The notes under the pieces are model-generated. The model was not told where the DNA came from and did not search any database. It worked only from the letters and a program-made list of their open reading frames with translations. Positions 1 through 13,242 of a DNA stretch of 64,000 nucleotides are shown here, piece by piece. Each line of letters starts with the position of its first letter. The first letter of the stretch is position 1. The translations under genes were made by a program, and so were the position numbers. The stretch is from Pelodera strongyloides (lineage: Eukaryota; Nematoda; Chromadorea; Rhabditida; Rhabditidae), in assembly GCA_036852015.1 (NCBI GenBank), contig JAANDG010000204.1, forward strand, positions 163,465 to 227,464. The letters are read 5' to 3'.

Positions 1-221
1 AAGCAGGATGAATATAGGTCGAGGCGAGTTACCGCGCCTTACGTGACTCGGTCTGGGTAATTGATTCAATTGCCTCTCAACTACAATACGACGATCTAAT
101 TAGCTAGGTTGGGCCAGTATCGCCAAAAAAAACAAGGGCAAACTGTAATGCTAAGTGCCTAGCCAATCATTGCGCGTAACTAAACACTCTAAAGGGAATT
201 CAGAACTATTCAAACCCTTAC

Positions 222-3186
<2,965 letters not shown>

Positions 3187-3198
3187 TTTGAACGTATG

Positions 3199-3249
3199 CT
3201 GAAATAAGACACGTTGTTAAGTTGGTGTGATAGCGATAGATGCACGTAC
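3199..3249 (-). other. Probable 5' UTR intron of hsp70
   Basis: On the minus strand a GTACGT donor (3249-3244) and a TTATTTCAG acceptor ending at 3199 bracket 51 bases. The acceptor lies 12 bases before the HSP70 ATG. It could equally be a trans-splicing (spliced-leader) acceptor with the donor fortuitous. Transcript reads would decide. Confidence 0.45.
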
Positions 3250-3413
3250 CGGAACAAAGTCTATTAATAAACGATGAATAGATGTAGACACAACAATAAT
3301 AGAAATAGAAAGCTATTTGGTAAGAAGAGGGAGAGTACACCACAGTACACATGCTAAGTTGAAGTTGGGGGGTAACAAATAATATAGACCTAAATAGCAA
3401 ACGTCTATCCCAA

Positions 3414-3561
3414 AGACCTAAATAGCAACGTAATAGCACGAGCAATAGTGCACAGTTAGCACCAAAAGAGAGCTAATTGTGTCTAGTTTGGTGTCTATTG
3501 GCGTGTGATTTGGTGCTAACTGAGTACTATTGCTCGTGCTATTACGTTGCTATTTAGGTCT
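3414..3561. repeat. Foldback/hairpin MITE upstream of hsp70
   Basis: Arms of about 53 bp (3414-3466 and 3509-3561) are near-perfect inverted repeats around a ~42-bp loop. The outer ends read AGACCTAAATAGCAACG and its complement. A fragment of the same end (TAGACCTAAATAGCAA) also occurs just left, at about 3385. It lies between the HSP70 5' UTR and the first heat-shock element, so it displaces the element from the start site. No target duplication is clear. Confidence 0.8.
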
Positions 3562-3600
3562 ATGTACTAGACCTGGTCTATTCATTTTGTGTGACGCCGA

Positions 3601-3613
3601 GAAGGTTCCCGAA
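3601..3613 (-). promoter_or_regulatory. Heat-shock element proximal to hsp70
   Basis: GAAggTTCccGAA is a perfect three-unit nGAAnnTTCn array, the binding site of trimeric HSF1. It is the closest such element to the HSP70 start, about 415 bp from the ATG; removing the foldback MITE would bring it ~150 bp nearer. It is a divergent copy of the element found in each downstream array unit. Confidence 0.7.
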
Positions 3614-4209
3614 AACACGCGACAGTTCGATAACAAATAACAAATGACCATAAATGACGCGCGCAATGAACTTACGCCAAACGATCTATCGGTCGAGAAG
3701 CTTCCATTCTAGTATAGAAGGGATAAGTAAGCGAAAACAATATGAAGGGAAGGATGCAGTGGTTAAAAGTAACGTAAAAAACAACCCAGTCGAGTCCTCC
3801 CAACCGAGGTTAGAGAGTGAATGGCCTATGGGAGGGGCGGGGCCGCCATATATTGCGGAAAGAGAGAATGCACTAGAATGTTCCCGAAAACACGCGACGG
3901 TTCGAGAACAAATAACAAATGACCATAAATGACGCGCGCAATGAACTTACGCCAAACGATCTATCGGTCGAGAAGCTTCCATTCTAGTATAGAAGGGATA
4001 AGTAAGCGAAAACAATATGAAGGGAAGGATGCAGTGGTTAAAAGTAACGTAAAAAACAACCCAGTCGAGTCCTCCCAACCGAGGTTAGAGAGTGAATGGC
4101 CTATGGGAGGGGCGGGGCCGCCATATATTGCGGAAAGAGAGAATGCACTAGAATGTTCCCGAAAACACGCGACGGTTCGAGAACAAATAACAAATGATAT
4201 AAATGACGC

Positions 4210-4877
4210 CACTGGAAGATGTTGCCCCAAAATTGCCGCGGTTTTGCAACGTTGCCCCAAAGTTGCCGCGGTTATTTTGCCCCAAAATTGCCATGGTAGC
4301 GAGACAGTGTTGAGAAAGAGTAGAGGGAAAAGTTTTCAGATTGCTCCAAAATTGCCGCGCCGTGACGCGCACCGCTCCGCATTAGTTGACCATTTGCCGG
4401 TCGGCCGGACATGGCCAAACTTTTAGCAGTGTCTAACATGTGCTTTATGTCCGAGTGGTCTAAGGCGCAGTTCCAGAACAGGTGTCGATTCATGTCGGCA
4501 GGTTCGATTCTTGCCAAGTGTTTGTGTCTTGCAAAGATGTACTCATACAAAATATGTGTATTGCAGATGTTAAAACATCTAATAATATTAATAATATATA
4601 ATATAATATTAATAATATAAAAATAAATATTTGCAAAACTAATTCACTGGCAGGTTCGATTCTTGTCAATGCTTTTGTTTTGCAAAGGTATATTGCCACG
4701 AAATTGCCCCAAAGTTGCCGCACGGCAGAAGTGGTGCCCCAAAAATGCCCCAAAATTGCCGCATGGCAAAATGTGTGCCCCAAAAATGCCCCAAAATTGC
4801 CGCACGGCAAGTCGGCTTTTGTGCTCCGGCATTTTTGGGGCAAAATCGCGGCAATTTTGGGGCAAAATCTTCCAGTG
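4210..4877. mobile_element. CACTA-like non-autonomous DNA element with 2-bp target duplication
   Basis: The ends are inverted: CACTGGAAGAT at 4210 and ATCTTCCAGTG ending at 4877, followed inward by repeated blocks rich in GCCCCAAAATTGCCGC and its complement. It is flanked by GC on both sides (4208-4209, 4878-4879). Removing it and one GC restores the GACGCGCGCAATG seen in intact array units, so the insertion site is directly visible. CACTG ends with a 2-3 bp duplication are typical of the CACTA/EnSpm superfamily. No transposase is encoded; the interior holds tRNA-derived SINE sequence. Confidence 0.75.
4432..4690 (+). repeat. tRNA-derived SINE sequence, one fairly complete and one head-truncated copy
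   Basis: A degenerate tRNA-Leu/Ser-like head (GTCCGAGTGGTCTAAGGCG, A box; GGCAGGTTCGATTCTTGCC, B box) is followed by AAGTGTTTGTGTCTTGCAAAG. From about 4648 the B box and tail recur without the A box. The same tail follows the tRNA-like head on the minus strand near 27990, so this is a SINE family and not a functional tRNA gene. The AT-rich stretch at 4575-4640 lies between the copies. Confidence 0.6.
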
Positions 4878-5896
4878 GCGCGCAATGAACAAATTATGCC
4901 AAACGACCTATCGGTCGAGAAGCTTCCATTCTAGTATAGAAGGGATAAGTAAGCGAAAACAATATGAAAGGAAGGATGCAGTGGTTAAAAGTAACGTAAA
5001 AAACAACCCAGTCGAGTCCTCCCAACCGAGGTTAGAGAGTGAATGGCCTATGGGCGGGGCGGGGCCGCCATATATTGCGGAAAGAGAGAATGCACTAGAA
5101 TGTTCCCGAAAACACGCGACGGTTCGAGAACAAATGCCAAACGACCTATCGGTCGAGAAGTTTCCATTCTAGTATAGAAGGGATAAGTAAGCGAAAACAA
5201 TATGAAAGGAAGGATGCAGTGGTTAAAAGTAACGTAAAAACAACCCAGTCGAGTCCTCCCAACCGAGGTTAGAGAGTGAATGGCCTATGGGAGGGGCGGG
5301 GCAGCCATATATTTCGGAAAGAGAGAATGCACTAGAATGTTCCCGAAAACACGCGACGGTTCGAGAACAAATAACAAATGATATAAATGACGCGCGCAAT
5401 GAACTTATGCCAAACGACCTATCGGTCGAGAAGTTTCCATTCTAGTATAGAAGGGATAAGTAAGCGAAAACAATATGAAAGGAAGGATGCAGTGGTTAAA
5501 AGTAACGTAAAAACAACCCAGTCGAGTCCTCCCAACCGAGGTTAGAGAGTGAATGGCCTATGGGAGGGGCGGGGCAGCCATATATTTCGGAAAGAGAGAA
5601 TGCACTAGAATGTTCCCGAAAACACGCGACGGTTCGAGAACAAATAACAAATGATATAAATGACGCGCGCAATGAACTTATGCCAAACGACCTATCGGTC
5701 GAGAAGTTTCCATTCTAGTATAGAAGGGATAAGTAAGCGAAAACAATATGAAAGGAAGGATGCAGTGGTTAAAAGTAACGTAAAAACAACCCAGTCGAGT
5801 CCTCCCAACCGAGGTTAGAGAGTGAATGGCCTATGGGAGGGGCGGGGCAGCCATATATTTCGGAAAGAGAGAATGCACTAGAATGTTCCCGAAAAC

Positions 5897-7591
5897 ACCA
5901 ACTAATACTCAAGAAATAGATCAGACATTAGGTTTGCCGTGCTATTCGTGCAGTGTAACATTGGGGTACATGTGTACTGTAGAAGTACACTGCACCATTA
6001 CAGTCTATGTTCCTCTTTGGCAGGGTGTCGCCCGTCGAAAATGACACGGTGGCGTCCTTTCGGGCCCCCAAAGACAGAACCCTGGCGACAGGGAGCCAGG
6101 CTGCTTTGAAGAGGTGGCGTACTCCTGTCATACGGGCAACAGGTTACGGTAATTGAGGGACTATGTTCCTCTCCGACCCAAAGTGCCGACCCAACTAAAG
6201 CGAAGTCCGACTCTGGGCGGTCCTAGTTTCCGCCCCGGGTCGAAAAATTTGAAAAAGGCGTGGGAGTTGGATCGGCAAAACCACTGTTTGGAGTCGGAGT
6301 TGGGTCGGCACCACCACGGTTTGGAGTCGGCACCACCGTAATTTGTACACAAGCGTACACCACAAATTACACTACATAACGGGAGGAAATGTTTATTGCG
6401 AATAATACATACACAGTATATGACTAAACATTCAAATTTGACGGAGTTTTAGCGAATCTTCCATTGTCCAGCATTAGTATCAGGCAGCAGAATGCATCTT
6501 TCATGTTGTGAACTTCCATGGAGTTGGCCACCAGTGTCTAAATGTATTAAATTAAATAGTAAATGAAAGTATTATACTTCTGCGTCATTCTGCGAAGATT
6601 GCAAACTATTAGTAACATATACTTCTATGGCTGAGTCTATCTATAGTGACCGATGAGAACCCTACTCTTACCGCATCATAAACTTACTTGCTTTATCGTG
6701 TTTCCTTCCGTTTGTCTGCTTGCTTGAACGCGCACCAGTAAGTGAAGCAATGGTACCTGTGATAGCAATAAGTTAATAGAGGAAATAATAAAGGAAATAG
6801 AAACAAATTAGAAAAAAAAACCAGGAAGTGCAGAACTTCAAAAAAAAAAAATGAAAAAATCATCGTGAAAAATGCGATGTGCATGCGGAAGAGCTGCAAG
6901 CGCGCCAGTTGGGTCGGACCTGGGTCAGACTTGGGTCAGTTTGGCTGGCATGCGTTCACTGCTGCTTCCTACTGTACTGCTACACTATTTGTACTGCTAA
7001 AGGGTCGGCACTGCAAATTTCAGTCATATTTAGCGTCGGCGGTGGGGTCGAAAGCCATAATTTGGGCGCGCATTGGGTCGGAGATTAACAGAGGAGACTC
7101 CCTGCCATTTATGAACTGTGGTGAATAGGACTTTTTAACGCGGGCGACAGCCTGCCATTGAGGGAAACTCCCTGTCAATATAGGTGTTTGAGGGAAACTC
7201 CCTGTCAGGAAGGAACAGAGGTATTTATGCACATTTAGTAATTTTATTTTAATTTGAATTTGTTTTTTTTTCGAATTGATTGCTTAATAAATTGGCAGCT
7301 GTTTTGCATAAATAATTTCTGTTATTATTGAGCGTTTGGCCTTAGGGCGCGTAATTCATACATTTGCATGTTCAACATGCAAATTCATACTGTGTTTTTT
7401 GCTTGCTCAAAGCATTAAATCCTTTCGGAAAGATCCAACCCGAACGATAAATTTGCATGTTTTCCTTTCGGAAAGAGCAACCCGAACGCGCCCTTACAAT
7501 GCGGATGTTTATGCTGTGAACTCTGGTAGTTCGGTGCGTAGAAATTTTTTCATCTATATTTTTTTTAGCTTCTACATTTCGCGACCGACAG
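5897..7591. other. Intergenic region, no gene recognised
   Basis: No exon chain could be built. It contains a stretch rich in GTCGGAGTTGGGTCGG-like short repeats (about 6180-6340), homopurine/homopyrimidine runs near 6800-6850, and repeated AGGGAAACTCCCTGTCA blocks at 7160-7215. ORFs here are short and not protein-like. Confidence 0.5.
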
Positions 7592-10500
7592 ATGCCTCCA
7601 CAAAGAAGGATTCGCAGTAAGCTTCGTGTTTCTTTCTACTGCGTTGTATATTAATATTCATTGCGGTTAAAATATTAATGTTGCATTTTGATTTGCGCAA
7701 TGAATTATACATTCTTTTTTTTTCTCTCCCCTTTACTCTTCACTCTTTAACTAATCATGTTTCTATTCCGATTTCCAATGAAAATAAGTATTTTTCATAA
7801 TAGTTATGGTGGAATATTAGATATTTTTAGATGCTCCGTTTGTGCGTTCTCAGGAATTGCATCATATGCATCGAATTCTGGAGCGCATTTCGGAATACAA
7901 CAGATGTAACACTAAGTCTCGTCGATTGTTGCTGGTCCATGTTGACGAAGACGTCGGCTATCGTTCCGTTGGAGTATATGGAACCGCCTCCCTGGTCTCG
8001 ACATCCTTCTCTTCTGGATTCATGTCGTCACTTGTTGAGTCCCCGGCCCGATTTTGCTCGGAACAAGTGGGTGACTGGGAATGTTTTTATGTGTGCTTAA
8101 AGGCGCGTTCGATTTGGGGAAAGTTTGAAGAATTCCGGAAAGGTGCGGTTCAAGATGGAACATTTGCGTAATCCTGAAATGCAGGGTTTTCAGCTAGGTT
8201 CGTCTGGGTCTCTCATATTGGCTCATGTGGAAACTTTTCTTGCGCTTCCAACTTGAACCAACTTTTTTCGAAATTCTTCAAACTTTAAGAGCATAAGATT
8301 GTCTCACAATTATATTTAATACTTTATTCTGGAAGAACAATTGCAGTTAGCATTTAAGAGCCTGCTCTTTAATATACCCACTTGTTAGTGTATATGAAAA
8401 ATCCATAAGAAGGAGTATTAGAGTATTTAGACAAACGCTTATTTATGCAGACTTATTTATTATCAATGTAACCTCCTTTAGGACAGCAACTATGTGCCAT
8501 ACATCTTCACGCCATCCATGGACCAGTTACGAAGTTCCAAGAAGGAAATGGTTGAGGCTACGACTTCTGAAGTGTTGAAGTCTCTCGGATGGCCGAACAA
8601 AGAGTTTTTTTCGCGTGCCCAGCCGAATTATTGGCCTGATACCGTCCCATTCAAACCAGTTTACGATGGTAGGTTGACTGTTTTGGGTTAAAAGACATAC
8701 CTTTCAATCTTATGCATGCAAGCACCTACCTCTCCTTCATGTATCTTTTTTTAATTTCTGGTTTATTCGGGCCTATGCGCCTATGCCGTGCGTTTTTTTT
8801 ACTGGAGCTTGAGGTTATAAATATATAACATTATTTGTTGGGCCGAGCTTCTTATGTTTCTATTTAGGTATGTTGTCCAAAGAAGAGCTTTTGACTGTCC
8901 TTTCTGGGTTTTACCACTACCATTTTGGGCGATTGTTAGACCTCGGATTGTGTGTCCACGCAGGCGTCGGTACAGGTAATACAAGTATAAAACCAAAAAG
9001 GGCTAGGCGCGCTCTCGCGCGCCTAGCCCCAATGTCTATTTTTTGTAATTAATGATGGTTGCTCTTTTATAATGCTTTATATTTATGATGATTTCTGTGG
9101 TGAATAATGCTTTCTTCCTTCCAAATATTGAGTCGTTTAGGAGACGTTTACCATGCTGATGTTTGTGAAGACCTTTCTCCAGACCTTCGCTCGCTTTTAG
9201 CATGTGAAACACGTGCCATGCATATGTTTAAAATAATAATTTACCTTTGTATTATTTGTGTTGAATGCTCAACTCTTCAACTACTGCTTTGAAGTTTTGT
9301 ATTCGCAGTTTAAGAGATAATTTCCACGAATAATGACAGTGAGGAAATGATGGACAGCGGCTCTTATCATTCTGAAGTACGCGATATTGAGCAAGGGAAA
9401 CGTAGCTCGCTCACAAAGAATATTTGTATCGCTCGTAAGGAATATTTGTAGGATTTTGTGACCATGCCCTCAGCGTTGGAAGCAAAGGCGTTGGATTCGA
9501 GATGTCGAAGGTTTGTATTTTTGCGCGCCTTCGCCTTGAAACGTATTTTCTATAATGATGTTGATAAAAAGTAGAACTAACTTTTAGTGTTTGTTGTGTA
9601 TGTGATATTGTTAGTATAAAGAATATAATAACCATAAATTGTGAAAGAGTCAATCCAAAGTCGATTATTCGACATATTCGGAGTTTGTAGCTTCATTACG
9701 TTCGGTTATTTTAGGTGAGCAAACCCCAATGGAGGGCAGCTTCGCCAAACCAATCAAAAGCGAAGCTTTCTCGTGGAAAGGTGACCCTTTTTATCTAGAT
9801 GATGAAAATTAAACATTGTTAACAGACCGATCGTATTCTATCCATTCTTGAAAACCGTAAGATTAATCGCCATGCATATACAGAACTAGTACAGAAACAG
9901 ACTTATAAAAGGGATTAAGATATCATTAATGGGCATAGGCGCTGTGAAAAATATTCTGTTTTACCCAATATTCATTACGATTCCAAGCTCAGAAGCACTT
10001 TAAATCGTTCCTTTTAGAGCAAGACAGTGCTGCATAAAGAATTGAACTCCCTCGCGCATAGGTACGTTAATTTTTTATTTGTGTTACCGCCCTTTGTTTG
10101 AATATCCATTAGGTGGGACATGTAAATTCATCGTACTATAATTGTAATATATTCATCGTTTTTTTTCGATTGTTACGTGCGTTTCCTTGCATTAACAACA
10201 AGCTTCCTAACATATAATGCAAATAAGCCGGCGTTCTACCTCATATAATGCTCAAAAAATTTCTACATTATTTAGGAACGTCTACTCTCAGTTTGTAGCT
10301 GAGAATTTTGGCAAGGTCACTGGCACGTTCGCACAGCGGCAGAAGGTTCTTTCCGAAAAATGGAAAACATGTGATCAAGGCGCATATAGGGTACAACTGG
10401 AGCAAAAGAAGCTATTGGAGTATAATGTATGTCGTTCTTCATTCATTTTACGTGTCAGGTCGGGCATATAATATAATTAGACGATCCAGTTTATGCTGTA

Positions 10501-11790
10501 TGTTACTTTGGAAAGTAGTTACTAGTTACGTGTGTAGCGAATGTTTGACTGGCGGGTTTCAGCCAATGCTTATAGAACTTAGAACATATAACATTGTATA
10601 GCTCGCGTATACTACTTAGTACTTTTGAAATTTAGAGAATTTTTAATCGCGGAGACACGACACGTTTCGGCTGTGTTGACATGCCTGATTCCAAGGAACG
10701 ACCCGAAACGCTCGTTACGGACGTTACGGTTAGTGATTTTTTGCGTTCAATCATTTAGTGATATTTGCCGATATCTGCATACATACGTTTAATTTTGTGC
10801 TACTGCGCGGTTTATTGTTATTTCGCTTATGTTTTCAGGAGTATTTTCACTTTTGCAACGATTATGCTGAAGAAATCATTGTTCCCGAAGTTGGAGAGAA
10901 TCGAGAAATTATGACGGTATGTTTTTTTTTATGTTTCATTCATTTCTTGTTAGTAAATGTGTACATTTTGACATTTTTGCCTTGTTTAGGACGTAGTCGA
11001 ATGTGCACGGTGTAACTCAGTTAGGAAGTTAGGAGAATACCATATAAGAAACCATAGCAGCCGTAGTCGCATACAGTTTAAACATATGCCATATTGCTAT
11101 ACATATTCCCGAATCCGTTTGTTCCATTCCAGACCCATCAGCGCACAGATATTGCCCAGTATTTTCTCCCAGAGAAGTTTTCGAAATCCCAAGTTGACAC
11201 GATAATGGAGCCTTTTCGGGTTAGTTTCTTTGTTTTGTTGGTTGCTTCTTGTTTGTTTTCTTGATACTCTTTGTAACAGCTTTCAGTGTTAGAGTAATCA
11301 TGGGCTGGAATAGCTAATCTTATTATATAAAGGAGAAGAGTTTGTCACGGGTTTGTTTTTATGTGCACAACGAAATCCCTTCATAAAGAAAATTCTTCGA
11401 TCGAAAGAGCATACAAAATCATTGCCGCTGGCGGGATTCGAACCCACGGCAGCCCACAATCTCTCGATTCACAGTCCAACGCTCTACCTGTTGAGCTATG
11501 CTAGCTTATAGGAGGAGGATCTTATAAGAGATAGAAGAGCAATTGCAATAGCAAATTTGCATGAAGTCCAGAACCATATTATACGTTTCCACATAAACGT
11601 AAATGAACATCTTTTTTACGTTTGAAGAAATTCTTTTTTTTTTAAATAGGGTAACAATCGGCCGAAGGCCGATTCCTCCAGTCGGAGAAGAGCCCGTAGG
11701 GCTCTTCGAACGGCTGGTAGCTAATATTTGGTTTAGCAAGTCGATAGCAACTGCAACGGAGCACCTGCAGAGAGTCTGTCCGATAGATGA
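7592..11790 (+). CDS. Multi-exon gene with HMG-box-like segment, function unknown
   Basis: A phase-consistent model of 15 exons (469 codons): 7592-7616, 7831-8066, 8482-8668, 8868-8969, 9141-9212, 9315-9434, 9474-9510, 9720-9780, 9826-9888, 10018-10061, 10276-10426, 10636-10728, 10839-10916, 11133-11219, 11737-11790. The ATG follows an ACAG acceptor, suggesting trans-splicing. Residues about 300-366 (FVAENFGKV..LSEKWKT..AYRVQLEQKK) have the helix pattern of an HMG box. The upstream ~200 residues match nothing I recognise. Exons at 9315-9780 are the weakest part: two acceptors must skip a nearer AG and one intron is only 39 bp. The last intron holds the Helitron-like element. It lies in the same orientation as the KDZ gene 1.4 kb downstream; a link between the two is not shown. 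Confidence 0.55.
11318..11717 (+). mobile_element. Non-autonomous Helitron-like element, copy 1
   Basis: It begins TCTTATTATATAAAGGAGAA and ends with a hairpin (AGAGCCC GTA GGGCTCT) followed 13 bases later by the terminal CTGG. The neighbouring bases are A on the left (11317) and T on the right (11718), the Helitron A^T target rule. A second copy at 50192-50746 shares both ends and the same A/T flanks. A further hairpin, CGGCCGAAGGCCG, lies inside. There is no Rep/helicase gene. It sits in an intron of the HMG-like gene. Confidence 0.7.
11411..11505 (-). repeat. tRNA-like module inside the Helitron-like element (GTG anticodon)
   Basis: On the minus strand GCTAGCATAGCTCAACAGG begins a cloverleaf-like sequence with A box, an anticodon loop containing GTG (His-type) and B box GGGTTCGAATCCCGCC. 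The acceptor stem pairs only partly and no upstream tRNA promoter context is evident. The same module occurs in the Helitron-like copy at about 50336-50412. I read it as a captured tRNA or SINE head; a working tRNA-His gene is less likely. Confidence 0.6.
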
Positions 11791-13242
11791 ACAGCGCAAC
11801 GATAACTGTCAGAATGCTTTGTTAGAAGGTTCGTTGAATGTTATTACATACGTTATCTTCCGTTGTGCTCGAATTTGAAGTGGAGTGTTAGCCTCCGTTA
11901 AAGGAAACGCATTATTCCAGGGCTCCCCATTACTATACCACTGTTTAATTAAGGCCAACCTATTTTTGGATAATCAGGCGGTAACCGTACATATGAAATC
12001 ACTTGAATTGCCAATGCGAATAATATTAGTTCAAAAATGTTGGATACTTCCAAATATAACATGCTTCGTGACAATCGTGACGTAATTTATGAGGGACGAA
12101 CGACGAGCACAGTTCGAGTTGGAGACTTTTGGACTTTTAATTTTTGCATTTCAGTACTGATGCTCTTTCATCCACCTCTACGTGCCACGAACTACTCTGG
12201 TTTTGGTATCGATAAGACGTGCAAGTTTCCTTTTTTATATCGCTGTGCTCAGTTAGTTGTGATCAGTTTCTCTTTTTTACTCGGAATTCGGAATGATAGT
12301 ATAATTGTGCTTAATATCCCTTTTCAAGAAGGTATGAATACGTTTTGTTTCATTTCTTTTGTATAGCTATTGTTTGTTTAGCTTTCGCCAGTTGCCCTTT
12401 TTACTAGTAGTTGTATGTTTTCGAGGGTTGTACAGCGTCATATTTGTGTTGCAGTTGAAGAGTAGTATTTTTAGGGTTGATGATTACAAAGCAGTCATGT
12501 GTTATAGTTGAATAGCTGAAACAGTATAGTTATTATAGTTTAGTGGTTGAAACATAGTATACTTTTAGTTTTACGATTGCCTACCAATTATGATAAGTTT
12601 TGACAGTTTCCTTTATTTACTTTATTATTGCTATTGCTGTTTACGCATATCCCTGGTCTGTTTCTGCCCTTTCTATGTCTTTTCTCTGCCCCCTTTTATG
12701 ACTTTTTTTTCTGACTGAATAAATGTTGTGATTGTCCGTCAATGTAGTCACACTGTATGTAGTCATTGTCCGTCAAAAGATTGAAGTGATTAGGGGGAGT
12801 TTTGTCGCATGAAAATTGATCTAACCGGAATTTCATTCATATTCTGACTGAAATGTCGAAGCAGAGACATTTGTCGATGCGTCGAAGCAGAGACTTCACC
12901 TGAAATGTGAAAGCAGAGACTTCACCTGAAATGTGAAAGCAGAGACTTCACATGAATTGAGAGTTAAATAAACGTTATTTCCGGTGTGTCATGTACAATT
13001 TTACTGCTGTGCAGCTCTTGTAGTACTGGGGGGATTGTTTAATACATTTTTGCGTTTCTGAACAGAAACCTAACAATTGCCAGAAACTTAAAAAATCACG
13101 GATTCCGCATATAAGGTGGCTTCTTATGAATCACATTGACAGTGGCCATTGTGTGTCTGACCGTAACCGTAGCACGAGTACAATGCCTGTAATTTATTAA
13201 AAATTTATGGAAAACAACCTATATTAACGTTCCTCTTCAGCC
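11791..13242. other. Region between two genes, possible extra exons but no supported model
   Basis: Open stretches at 11885-12085 and 12037-12366 have acceptor-like sequences before them but cannot be joined in phase. A 31-34 bp minisatellite (GAAGCAGAGACTTCACCTGAAATGT) lies at about 12850-12955. No promoter or RNA gene was recognised. Confidence 0.4.

Larger units (their letters stand above)
3640..5896. repeat. Tandem array of ~275-bp units, each carrying a heat-shock element and a TATA-like box
   Basis: About six copies of one unit lie head to tail with a ~275-bp period (for example the stretch at 3654 repeats at 3929). The array is interrupted by the CACTA-like element at 4210-4877. Each unit contains GAAtgTTCccGAA at 3876, 4151, 5098, 5335, 5608 and 5881. 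Read on the minus strand, this is followed about 30 bases later by CAATATATGG, a TATA-like box, and a GC-rich GGGGCGGGGC-type box. A second HSE-like pair sits further along the unit (GAAgcTTC or a variant). The unit thus has the layout of a small heat-shock promoter pointing toward hsp70. Long ORFs in the array have repeat-period translations and are not taken as genes. Confidence 0.85.

Noticed and set aside
3654..5172. Repeated ORFs starting MTRAMNLRQTIYRSR
   Set aside because: One translated phase of the heat-shock-element tandem repeat; copies end at different stops and the unit has promoter-like content.
11411..11505. Functional tRNA-His gene
   Set aside because: Acceptor stem pairs poorly and the sequence is part of a repeated Helitron-like element.
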